Origin: Ignavibacteriales bacterium
Lineage (GTDB): Bacteria > Bacteroidota > Ignavibacteria > Ignavibacteriales > Melioribacteraceae
Length of the DNA stretch: 64,000 bases
NCBI GenBank assembly: GCA_021740915.1
Contig: JAIOYW010000001.1
Location: forward strand, 310,001-374,000
Reading direction: 5' to 3'
The notes under the pieces were generated by a model. That model saw only the letters and a list, made by a program, of their open reading frames with translations, searched no databases and was not told the DNA's origin. Positions 56,540 to 64,000 of this stretch are shown piece by piece. Position 1 is the stretch's first letter; each line of letters opens with the position of its first letter. The translations under genes were made by a program, and so were the position numbers.

Positions 56540-57544
56540 TCAGTCAATACCCCAGGTAAGATAAATGGAACCCCAGGTAAATCCTGCGCCAAATGCAACA
56601 AGAATAAGATTGTCGCCTTTCTTCAATTTGCCTGATCTGTAATATTCAGTCATTACTAAAGGTATTGTTGCAGCCGTTGTATTACCATACTTTCCAATAT
56701 TGATCATAACCTTATCCTTACCAAGCCCCATTCTTTCAGCGGTAGCATCAATGATTCTCAGGTTAGCCTGATGAGGCACAAGATAGGCAATATCTTCGGA
56801 CTTGAGATTATTTTTTTTCATTATCTCAACTGAAATATCGGCCATCCCTTTGACAGCAACTTTAAAAACCGCTTTGCCGTCCTGATAAATATAATGTAAT
56901 TTATTATCAACAGTTTCATGAGTGGCTGGATTTAATGATCCGCCGCCTTTCATGTAGAGGCTTTCTTTTCCGGAACCATCAATATGCAGCAGCGAATCAT
57001 GAATTCCATATTTATTATCCTCGCCTGGTTCAAGGAGTACTGCTGAGGCAGCATCACCGAACAAAATACAAGTATTCCGATCGGTGTAATCAACAATTGC
57101 ACTCATTTTATCGGCACCAACAACAACAACTTTTTTATAGTTACCTGTCTCAATAAAATTTGCACCTGTTTCCAGCGCAAAAAGAAATCCTGAGCAAGCT
57201 CCCGAAAGATCAAATCCCCAGGCATTTTTTGCTCCGATTGCGTCCTGTACGAGACAGGCCGTGGCAGGAAAAAACATATCCGGTGTTACGGTGGCAACAA
57301 TAATAAGATCAATCTCCTCTGCTCTAAGACCAGTGGATTTCATCAGATCAAGTACAGATTTGGCGGCCATGTCACTTGTAGGTCCGCTTTTATGAATTCT
57401 TCGTTCAGAAATCCCCGTTCGTGTTTTTATCCATTCATCGTTTGTCTCAACAATGGATTCCAAGTATTTATTATCCAGAATTGTTTCGGGAACATACATT
57501 CCCACACCGGTAATTACTGCTTTAATTTTTTGACTGTTCCGCAT
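56540..57544 (-). CDS. fabH: 3-oxoacyl-ACP synthase III
   Basis: About 334 residues with catalytic Cys in [12 protein letters not shown], His in VPHQANLRI and Asn in [11 protein letters not shown]. It starts fatty acid synthesis by condensing acyl-CoA with malonyl-ACP; FabH selectivity often sets branched versus straight chains. The start at 57544 overlaps the end of plsX by 23 bases, with AAGGA close upstream; the frame remains open to 57589 within plsX, but that would give a non-family extension. Confidence 0.95.
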   Translation of the reverse strand: MRNSQKIKAVITGVGMYVPETILDNKYLESIVETNDEWIKTRTGISERRIHKSGPTSDMAAKSVLDLMKSTGLRAEEIDLIIVATVTPDMFFPATACLVQDAIGAKNAWGFDLSGACSGFLFALETGANFIETGNYKKVVVVGADKMSAIVDYTDRNTCILFGDAASAVLLEPGEDNKYGIHDSLLHIDGSGKESLYMKGGGSLNPATHETVDNKLHYIYQDGKAVFKVAVKGMADISVEIMKKNNLKSEDIAYLVPHQANLRIIDATAERMGLGKDKVMINIGKYGNTTAATIPLVMTEYYRSGKLKKGDNLILVAFGAGFTWGSIYLTWGID

Positions 57545-58556
57545 ATTCCTTAAGCGATTCCTCAATTTTATATGCAAGATCTTTAGCATGGATCTCGCGG
57601 GCGCGAATAATCATATTTTTTATTGCTAATGGTGAGCTTGATCCGTGTCCGATTATTGACACACCATTTATTCCAAGAAGGGGCACTCCTCCATACTTTT
57701 GATAATCAAGATCACCAAGCACTTTCTTTAATGTGCCTCTCATCAGTCCAATTTTAATTTTCTTGAAGATACTCTCATTGGCGTAAAGTCCGAGTCTTCC
57801 CTTGAGCAGAGTTATCATACTCTCCGCAAATTTCAATATAACATTGCCAACAAAACCATCACAGATAGCGACATCGCAGGTACCTTTAAGTATGTCTCTT
57901 CCCTCAATATTCCCAATGAAATTCAGTTTGGTCTCTTTTAGCAGTTTATGGGAGAGTAAAGTCAACTCGTTGCCTTTGGACTCTTCCTCACCTACACTGA
58001 GAAGCCCGACCTTCGGATTTTTAATACCAAATATCTCGCGGGCAAAGATGCTGCCCATAATCGCATACTCAAGCAAATGCTGCGGCTTACAGTCAACACT
58101 TGCTCCAGCATCAAAAAGATTACAGACACCGCCGTCAGCTGTGGGAAGAGGTACTCCGATAGTGGGTCTTCCCACACCTTTCACTCTTCCTATGACAAGG
58201 GTTGAGACGGCAAGCATTGCTCCAGTATTGCCAGCGCTGATCAATCCATCTGCAATTTTTTCCCGTACAAGTTTTGCGCCTACCACTAATGAAGAATTTT
58301 GCTTGGATTTTATTGCTGAGGTCGGATTATCATGCATTGTTATTACTTCGTCGGCATGAACGATCTTGTCTTCAGGCCAGGTTATTTTATGCTTGAGCAT
58401 AACATCGGAAATTTTATTTTTATCTCCGACCAATATTATGTCAATATCATCCCGTTCCTGGGAAACCAAATCAGCTCCGAGTACTTCGTTGAGGGGAGAA
58501 AAATCTCCTCCCATCGCATCAACGACGATTACAGATTTAGAATTTTTATGGGTCAT
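57522..58556 (-). CDS. plsX: phosphate acyltransferase PlsX
   Basis: The 344-residue protein has [18 protein letters not shown] at the N terminus, [13 protein letters not shown] and [12 protein letters not shown], all PlsX landmarks. It makes acyl-phosphate from acyl-ACP for phospholipid synthesis. It lies in the conserved rpmF-plsX-fabH cluster and overlaps fabH at its end. Confidence 0.96.
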   Translation of the reverse strand: MTHKNSKSVIVVDAMGGDFSPLNEVLGADLVSQERDDIDIILVGDKNKISDVMLKHKITWPEDKIVHADEVITMHDNPTSAIKSKQNSSLVVGAKLVREKIADGLISAGNTGAMLAVSTLVIGRVKGVGRPTIGVPLPTADGGVCNLFDAGASVDCKPQHLLEYAIMGSIFAREIFGIKNPKVGLLSVGEEESKGNELTLLSHKLLKETKLNFIGNIEGRDILKGTCDVAICDGFVGNVILKFAESMITLLKGRLGLYANESIFKKIKIGLMRGTLKKVLGDLDYQKYGGVPLLGINGVSIIGHGSSSPLAIKNMIIRAREIHAKDLAYKIEESLKEYAEQSKN

Positions 58557-58568
58557 TTTATCCGGCTT

Positions 58569-58748
58569 TTATGCTTCCGGTACGAACATCGACCTTTTTG
58601 CATAGTAGCCGCAATTGGGGCAAGCACGGTGATTTAACTTCATTTCACCACAGTTATCACATTTTGATAAGGAAGGAGTTGTAGCTTTATAATGTGTTCT
58701 CCTTTTATCTCTTCTCGACTTTGAATGTCTTCTTTTCGGATTAGGCAT
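58569..58748 (-). CDS. rpmF: 50S ribosomal protein L32
   Basis: A 59-residue basic protein, found by translating the gap between plsX and yceD. It starts MPNPKRRHSKSRRDKRR and has two zinc-binding Cys pairs (CDNCG and CPNCGYY), then ends RSMFVPEA. Both the sequence and the yceD-rpmF-plsX order identify L32. It is a structural large-subunit protein. The stop lies 12 bases before the plsX start. Confidence 0.97.
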   Translation of the reverse strand: MPNPKRRHSKSRRDKRRTHYKATTPSLSKCDNCGEMKLNHRACPNCGYYAKRSMFVPEA

Positions 58749-58759
58749 AATTTCCTCTG

Positions 58760-59266
58760 CTATTCTAAATTATTTTTCAAACTTTTCAGCGGTCCCCAGA
58801 CCGGATTTTCATCTTCCTGATTACAATTGCACTGAGACTCATTTAGATTTGTTCCACAACGAATACATATTCCTCTACAATCATCTTTACATAATGTTTT
58901 AAGCGGAAGTGCAAGTTCCAGATAATCATAAATATCTGAAGCAAGATTTATCGACGTTACTTCGGGTGCTAAATAATAAACATCAAGTTCACTGTCTTCG
59001 TTTATTTTATCTCTTGTAAAAATATATGTAAGAACAAATTTATTATCTAAACGTTTTCTGAAATCCACGGCACATCGATCACATGTTAACACTGCCTCAC
59101 AGGAGACACTGCATTCCAGTACAATCTGGTATGCCGATTTATCCATTTTGACCTTAGCGAGCAAACTACCAATAAATGGCGACTCTCCCCATTGAAGGGA
59201 TTCTATTTTTTCATCAAAGTCAAACTGATGAATACCATCGCTAAAATTTACAAATTTGATATTCAT
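58760..59266 (-). CDS. yceD: YceD family protein (DUF177), large-subunit rRNA accumulation factor
   Basis: The 168-residue protein has the YceD Cys pattern CDRCAVDF and, near the C terminus, CKDDCRGICIRCGTNLN with a further CNC. YceD homologues affect 23S rRNA accumulation and are nearly always next to rpmF, as here (gap 11 bases). It is the first gene of the lipid-synthesis run. The upstream 264-base gap to nadD contains no convincing gene, and should contain the divergent promoters. Confidence 0.9.
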   Translation of the reverse strand: MNIKFVNFSDGIHQFDFDEKIESLQWGESPFIGSLLAKVKMDKSAYQIVLECSVSCEAVLTCDRCAVDFRKRLDNKFVLTYIFTRDKINEDSELDVYYLAPEVTSINLASDIYDYLELALPLKTLCKDDCRGICIRCGTNLNESQCNCNQEDENPVWGPLKSLKNNLE

Positions 59267-59530
59267 TTTTTTAAAAATTTAAAATTCTAATATATGAAAG
59301 CGGTTTTTGATAATCAAGCATTACCTTTCCAGTGTCAAATGCATCAATATTCAAATTGATTATTGCTCAATTAGATTCAACTAAAATATACAATTACATT
59401 AGGAATGCCTTTATATTTTTTATTTTGTTCCTGTTAATGCTTTTGATTTTGTCGGATTGCAAAAAATTCAGGAATTTTCTGTAATATTGACTTTAGAAAG
59501 TAATCATGGAAACGAATTAATTTTTATTGC

Positions 59531-60106
59531 GTGAAAAATAAAATACTACTATTCGGCGGAACATTTGATCCAGTTCATATTGGTCACCTGATCACCGCCA
59601 GATTTGTTTTTGAGAACAGAAAAGCTGATAGTATAATTTTTATGCCGAATTATCAGTCACCGCTTAAAACCGATTTTATGCCAACGCCGACATTTCACCG
59701 TTTAAATATGCTGCAATTGGCACTTCTCGGTTTAGAGGGGTTTATTGTCAGTGATTTTGAAATCAACCGAAAACAGATAAGTTATACTTACCAGACAATT
59801 GAAGAACTTTCATCACCGGAAAACATTTTAGAGATTATTATTGGTTATGATAACCTCCTGGTATTCGAAAAGTGGATGAAACCTGATCTTATCGTCGAAA
59901 AAGTAAAACTTCTTGTATTAAAAAGAAATACCCACACCAGTGATGACAGAAATCGATTCTTTAAGGATGCTGTTTTTCTTGATACTCCCAGAATTGATAT
60001 CTCATCAACAGAAATAAGAAATAGAGTAAAATCAGGAAGATCCATTGATTTTATGGTACCAGAAAAAGTAAAAGAATATATTTTAGAGAATAATTTGTAC
60101 AAATGA
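59531..60106 (+). CDS. nadD: nicotinate-nucleotide adenylyltransferase
   Basis: The 191-residue nucleotidyltransferase starts with GTG and has the HxGH motif in GGTFDPVHIGHL and the closing ISSTEIRNRV. It makes deamido-NAD from nicotinate mononucleotide and ATP. The start has a weak ribosome-binding site. Its TGA stop overlaps the ATG of meaB by four bases. Confidence 0.94.
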   Translation: MKNKILLFGGTFDPVHIGHLITARFVFENRKADSIIFMPNYQSPLKTDFMPTPTFHRLNMLQLALLGLEGFIVSDFEINRKQISYTYQTIEELSSPENILEIIIGYDNLLVFEKWMKPDLIVEKVKLLVLKRNTHTSDDRNRFFKDAVFLDTPRIDISSTEIRNRVKSGRSIDFMVPEKVKEYILENNLYK

Positions 60107-61074
60107 CGAAAATCCCTATGTCCCCAGCAAACAATATTGCTTCATGGTTGGCATCAAAAAAAACAATAAGTCGACTGATATCCGGTATTGAACTTGAAAA
60201 GGATTTTTCACTTGCAACTTTAAAAAGCCTTCACCACAGAACAGGAGAAGCCTATCGTATAGGAATAACGGGGCCTCCAGGTGCCGGTAAATCAACTATA
60301 ACTAATCTGCTCTCCAGACAATTTCTTCAGCTTGGAAAAAGAGTAGGGATAATCGCCATTGACCCGACAAGCCCTTTTACAGGCGGAGCCCTTCTCGGCG
60401 ACAGAGTTAGAATGACAGAACTTGGCTTAGACGATAATATCTTTATCCGCAGTATGGCAACGAGAGGCAGTTTGGGCGGATTGTGCAAAAAAGCAGTGGA
60501 TACTGCTGATGTACTGGATGCGGCAGGTTACGATATTATCATATTTGAAACTGTTGGCGTTGGACAATCAGAACTTGATATTGTTAGGGCTGCAGACAGT
60601 GTTGCAGTAATTCTTGTTCCTGAGTCCGGAGATGCAATTCAGGCTATGAAAGCGGGTCTTATGGAAATTGCAGATTTCTTTATTCTTAACAAATCCGATA
60701 GACCGGGTGCCGAATCTGCTTATTCAGCGCTCAGAACAGTACTCACGATTCGGAATACTGTTCACGATCCATGGCAGCCGGGAATTATTCGTTCTGTTGG
60801 CACCGAAAATAAAGGAATTCAGGATATTCTGAATGAAATAACACGTCATAGGAACTTTTTAACTTCGACAGGCACTTTAAATGAGAGGCGAGAAATTAAC
60901 GCTAAAAGCAGAGTTAAAGAGATTGTCCAGAAACTTATTGATGATGATCTCTGGAGTAGTGAGAGAGAAATGCAGTTGCTCGATTCTCTGAAATCGATAA
61001 GTGTCGGCAAATTATCACCATACAGTGTTGCTGAGCAAATATTATTAAATTATAAGAAAAGTTTTAGGAGATAA
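60103..61074 (+). CDS. meaB: MeaB/ArgK-type GTPase, methylmalonyl-CoA mutase chaperone
   Basis: The 323-residue G3E GTPase has Walker A GPPGAGKST, then AIDPTSPFTGGALLGDRVRM and FIRSMATRGSLGG, and the G4 motif NKSD, all diagnostic of MeaB. It protects and reactivates adenosylcobalamin in methylmalonyl-CoA mutase. The mutase genes are not in the window. It is coupled to nadD and followed by acyl-CoA dehydrogenase and carboxylase genes, which fits propionyl- and branched-chain acyl-CoA oxidation. Confidence 0.95.
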   Translation: MTKIPMSPANNIASWLASKKTISRLISGIELEKDFSLATLKSLHHRTGEAYRIGITGPPGAGKSTITNLLSRQFLQLGKRVGIIAIDPTSPFTGGALLGDRVRMTELGLDDNIFIRSMATRGSLGGLCKKAVDTADVLDAAGYDIIIFETVGVGQSELDIVRAADSVAVILVPESGDAIQAMKAGLMEIADFFILNKSDRPGAESAYSALRTVLTIRNTVHDPWQPGIIRSVGTENKGIQDILNEITRHRNFLTSTGTLNERREINAKSRVKEIVQKLIDDDLWSSEREMQLLDSLKSISVGKLSPYSVAEQILLNYKKSFRR

Positions 61075-61080
61075 TATTCT

Positions 61081-62250
61081 ATGTCTGAACCAGGATTTAA
61101 TAATCATTTTGTTAATGATTTGAATGAAGATCAATTATTGATTCAGGAAACAATTCGGGAATTTGCAAATAAACAAATTAAACCTGTTGTGATGAATTTT
61201 GACGAGTCACAGGAATTTCCATTAGAGCTAATGCATAAGTTAGGCGAATTGGGATTTTTGGGCATCCTTGTTTCTCCGGAATTTGAAGGGTCAGGATTGG
61301 GGTATGTCGAATATGCGATTGTGATTGAAGAAATTGCAAAAATTGATCCTTCGGTAGCTTTATCAGTAGCTGCCCATAACGGACTTGCGACCAACCATAT
61401 TAATTTATTCGGGAACACATTTCAGAAAAATAAATACCTCAAGGAACTGGCATCAGGGAGGAAAATTGGGGCATGGGGTTTGACAGAACCTTCCTCCGGT
61501 AGTGATGCCGCAGGAATGTTGACAACCGCAGAAAAAGATGGCGATTTTTATATTCTGAATGGGACCAAAAATTTTATCACTCATGGAAAATCAGGTGAAA
61601 TTGCTGTTGTTATGGCATATACTGATAAAACCAAAGGAACAAAAGGCATATCAGCTTTTATTTTAGAAAAAGGAATGAAGGGATTCTCTCCGGGGAAAAA
61701 GGAAAATAAACTGGGAATGCGAGCGAGTGAAACTACTCAGCTGATCTTCGAAAATTGCAAGGTACCTGCTGAAAATCTTCTTGGCAATGAGGGAGAAGGA
61801 TTTAAACAAGCTATGAAAATACTGGAGGGCGGAAGAGTTTCTATCGCTGCTCTCGGATGTGGACTGGCTGGAGGTTGCCTTGATTATAGTATTAATTATT
61901 CAAAAGATCGTAAACAATTCGGAAAATCTCTTGCTGAATTTCAGGCAATTCAATTTAAGCTGGCGGATATGTCCACTGAACTCGAGGCTGCACGATTATT
62001 AACATACAAGAGCGCTGCTGAAAAAGATGCTGGTTTACCAATCAATTTATCGGCTGCATACGCAAAACTCTATTCGAGCGAAATCGCAACTAAAGCAGCT
62101 AATGAAGCAGTTCAGATTTTTGGAGGATACGGTTTCACAAAAGACTACCCTGTTGAAAAGTTTTACCGTGATGTTAAACTGCTTACAATCGGTGAAGGAA
62201 CATCAGAAATTCAGAAAATTGTTATCGCTAGAAATTTATTAAGAGATTAA
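61081..62250 (+). CDS. acyl-CoA dehydrogenase (short/branched-chain type)
   Basis: The 389-residue flavoenzyme has ALTEPS-like GLTEPSSGSDAAG, FITHGKSGEIAVVMA and the catalytic Glu in TIGEGTSEIQ. It differs in sequence from the one at 27258. It oxidises short or branched acyl-CoA and passes electrons to ETF. Adjacency to a methylcrotonyl-CoA-carboxylase-like gene suggests isovaleryl-CoA or another leucine/isoleucine intermediate as substrate. The Glu position is that of short-chain rather than classical isovaleryl enzymes, so this is not certain. Confidence 0.93.
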   Translation: MSEPGFNNHFVNDLNEDQLLIQETIREFANKQIKPVVMNFDESQEFPLELMHKLGELGFLGILVSPEFEGSGLGYVEYAIVIEEIAKIDPSVALSVAAHNGLATNHINLFGNTFQKNKYLKELASGRKIGAWGLTEPSSGSDAAGMLTTAEKDGDFYILNGTKNFITHGKSGEIAVVMAYTDKTKGTKGISAFILEKGMKGFSPGKKENKLGMRASETTQLIFENCKVPAENLLGNEGEGFKQAMKILEGGRVSIAALGCGLAGGCLDYSINYSKDRKQFGKSLAEFQAIQFKLADMSTELEAARLLTYKSAAEKDAGLPINLSAAYAKLYSSEIATKAANEAVQIFGGYGFTKDYPVEKFYRDVKLLTIGEGTSEIQKIVIARNLLRD

Positions 62251-62261
62251 AAAATATTCCA

Positions 62262-63917
62262 ATGAAAAGAATAGGCCATCCCGTTAAAAATGATCTTCAA
62301 TTCAATCAGAGAGAAGATTACCAAAAAAATCTGTTAAGAAAAATTGAAGCCGCCAGGACTCAGATCAAACTGGGCGGAGGCAAAAATGCTATTGAAAAAC
62401 AACATGCAAAAGGTAAACTTACTGCAAGAGAAAGAATTGCTCTCCTTTGCGATTCTGGAATAGCTTTTCATGAATTAAATCTTTTCGCAGCTTACGGAAT
62501 GTATGAAGAATATGGAGGAGCTCCTTCTTCAGGAACAATTTTTGGAATAGGAAAAGTCAGCGGACGTGATTGTGTGATCATTGCGAATGATGCAACTGTC
62601 AAAGCTGGTGCATGGTTCCCGATTACTGCAAAAAAGAATCTGCGGGCCCAGGAAATTGCGATTGAAAACAGATTACCATTAATCTACCTTGTAGATAGCG
62701 CCGGGGTTTTTCTCCCGCTTCAGGAAGATATCTTTCCCGATAAGGAGCATTTTGGAAGGATTTTCCGCAATAATGCAATTATCTCCTCAATGGGAATTCC
62801 TCAGATTTCGGCAATTATGGGTCCATGCGTTGCAGGTGGGGCTTATCTTCCGATAATGAGTGATGAAGCACTTATAGTTAAGGGCGAAGGCTCTGTGTTT
62901 TTAGCCGGTTCTCACCTAGTTAAAGCAGCAATCGGTGAAGATATTGATAATGAATCACTTGGCGGAGCTGTCGTTCAGTCGAATATTTCAGGGGTAACTG
63001 ATTATGTGATGCAAAACGATAAGGAATGTATTTTACAAATACGAAGTCTGGTATCAAAATTTGGGAATAAAGGTGATGCAGGATTTTCACGAATAAAATC
63101 CGCTCCACCATCATTCGCTGAACGCGAAATATTGGGAATCTTGCCGGAAGACACATTTAAGCCCTACGATTCTTATGAATTATTAGCAAGGATTACTGAC
63201 AATTCTGAGATTGATGAATACAAGGCAGGCTTTGGAAAATCGATAATAACTGCTTATGCAAGAATTGACGGATGGGCTGTTGGAATTGTTTCAAATCAGC
63301 GGTCAATCACAAAAACTGAAAAAGGTGAAATGCAAATCGGAGGTGTAATTTATTCGGATTCTGCTGACAAAGCCGCCAGATTCATCATGAATTGCAATCA
63401 GAAAAAAATACCGCTTGTATTCCTTCAGGATGTTACCGGCTTTATGGTCGGAAGTAAAGCCGAACACGGTGGGATAATCAAGGACGGAGCAAAAATGGTA
63501 AATGCTGTCGCAAATTCAGTCGTCCCCAAGATAACTATTATTCTGGGTAATAGTTTTGGTGCAGGAAATTATGCAATGTGCGGCAAAGCATATGATCCGC
63601 GTTTCATTTATGCTTATCCAAACGCTAAAATTGCAGTGATGGGCGGGAGTCAGGCTAGCAGTGTTCTGTTGGACATAAAAATCAAACAGATGGAAAAAGG
63701 GAATAAAGTTTTTACAGAAGAGGATAGAAAAAAATTATTTTCTGAGATTAAAAATTCCTACGATGAAAAAAGCAATCCACTTTACGGCGCTGCGAGACTA
63801 TGGATTGATGATATCATTTCTCCACTTGACACAAGAAGAGTTATATCAGATTCCATCGCTTATGCGTCAAATAATCCTGAGATGCCAAAATTTAACCCGG
63901 GTATAATTCAAACCTGA
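62262..63917 (+). CDS. acyl-CoA carboxylase beta subunit, methylcrotonyl-CoA carboxylase-like
   Basis: The 551-residue carboxyltransferase has the two crotonase-like halves. KGKLTARERIALL and VIIANDATVKAGAWFP with KKNLRAQEIAIENRLP resemble MCC beta more than propionyl-CoA carboxylase beta; IMGPCVAGGAYLP and GNSFGAGNYAMCGKAYDPRF line the CoA and biotin pockets. It carboxylates 3-methylcrotonyl-CoA or a similar acyl-CoA using carboxybiotin. The biotin carboxylase subunit is not in the window and may follow downstream. The remaining 83 bases hold no gene. Confidence 0.9.
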   Translation: MKRIGHPVKNDLQFNQREDYQKNLLRKIEAARTQIKLGGGKNAIEKQHAKGKLTARERIALLCDSGIAFHELNLFAAYGMYEEYGGAPSSGTIFGIGKVSGRDCVIIANDATVKAGAWFPITAKKNLRAQEIAIENRLPLIYLVDSAGVFLPLQEDIFPDKEHFGRIFRNNAIISSMGIPQISAIMGPCVAGGAYLPIMSDEALIVKGEGSVFLAGSHLVKAAIGEDIDNESLGGAVVQSNISGVTDYVMQNDKECILQIRSLVSKFGNKGDAGFSRIKSAPPSFAEREILGILPEDTFKPYDSYELLARITDNSEIDEYKAGFGKSIITAYARIDGWAVGIVSNQRSITKTEKGEMQIGGVIYSDSADKAARFIMNCNQKKIPLVFLQDVTGFMVGSKAEHGGIIKDGAKMVNAVANSVVPKITIILGNSFGAGNYAMCGKAYDPRFIYAYPNAKIAVMGGSQASSVLLDIKIKQMEKGNKVFTEEDRKKLFSEIKNSYDEKSNPLYGAARLWIDDIISPLDTRRVISDSIAYASNNPEMPKFNPGIIQT

Positions 63918-64000
63918 TTGACCAATTCTTTTGGTCTGCCTGATTCGAATTATACTGTGGATTACCTTAATAGAACCATTTTGGCTATTTTGCTTCTCGA

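Noticed and set aside
59356-59484. A 42-codon frame from TTG encoding a hydrophobic helix followed by SDCKKFRNFL, in the yceD-nadD gap
   Set aside because: No ribosome-binding site, no ATG at its front, and AT-rich sequence easily yields such hydrophobic frames; kept only as a remote small-protein candidate.
63920-63936. Hairpin GACCAA/TTGGTC after the carboxylase gene as terminator
   Set aside because: Only a 6-bp stem without a following T-run; a further operon gene may lie past the window edge.

Overview
The window is a gene-dense, AT-rich bacterial chromosome segment with short intergenic gaps, none longer than about 300 bases, and no tRNA, rRNA, IS element, prophage or CRISPR array that I could find. 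The gene mix is an outer-membrane DUF5916 protein, a lipoprotein alpha-2-macroglobulin, an Omp85 barrel, FloA, ClpC with a UVR domain, MeaB, a methylcrotonyl-CoA-carboxylase-like beta subunit and a membrane Fe-S oxidoreductase. Together with frequent TTG starts this suggests a Gram-negative of the FCB group, most likely an Ignavibacteria/Melioribacter-like lineage. That assignment is inference from gene content only.

Layout. 1-1682 (minus): a C39-like peptidase followed by a RimK-like ATP-grasp ligase cut by the window edge. 1792-9361: an outer-membrane DUF5916 protein and a very large thioester alpha-2-macroglobulin, convergent. 9556-12533 (plus): two sodium-coupled amino-acid symporters closed by a terminator. 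12756-16605 (minus): PcrA-type helicase and an ALDH7 dehydrogenase. 16735-17433: rsmI, tail to tail with a long minus-strand run (27082 to 17427) encoding an alpha/beta hydrolase, BioY, an EMO-like Fe-S oxidoreductase, CapA-like protein, MFS carrier, DusB, a PAP2-like protein, a PolX-like protein and Apt. 27258-30172 (plus): acyl-CoA dehydrogenase, an orphan HisA-like protein, a cNMP-binding protein and a universal stress protein. 30162-36105: SDR, C69 dipeptidase, second UvrD-like helicase, a small membrane protein and FloA. 36307-39096 (plus): ClpC and pterin-4a-carbinolamine dehydratase, ended by a perfect terminator.

39340-46925 (plus) is the most unusual region. An M64 peptidase and a PP2C/SpoIIE phosphatase are followed by two bacterial-microcompartment electron-transfer parts (PduS-like flavo/Fe-S protein and PduT-like tandem BMC shell protein), then cytidine deaminase, thymidine kinase, a NupC nucleoside transporter and purine nucleoside phosphorylase. 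No other shell gene or core enzyme is in the window. The simplest reading is a satellite operon serving a nucleoside or (deoxy)ribose-phosphate microcompartment encoded elsewhere.

46930-59266 (minus) is a run containing the classic yceD-rpmF-plsX-fabH-fabD-fabG-acpP-fabF-rnc lipid synthesis cluster followed by gcvP, a CoA-binding protein, an Omp85 barrel and rsmE. 59531-63917 (plus) holds nadD, meaB, a second acyl-CoA dehydrogenase and an acyl-CoA carboxylase beta subunit.

Across regions the genes fit a heterotroph that burns branched-chain or odd-chain acyl-CoAs: two acyl-CoA dehydrogenases feeding electrons probably via ETF to the EMO-like membrane protein, a biotin-dependent carboxylase with a biotin importer, and MeaB for methylmalonyl-CoA mutase. 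Three proteins carry diagnostic residue losses worth attention: a PolX-like protein whose polymerase active site appears dead, a HisA-like protein with two altered active-site positions, and a DusB with Trp after the catalytic Cys.
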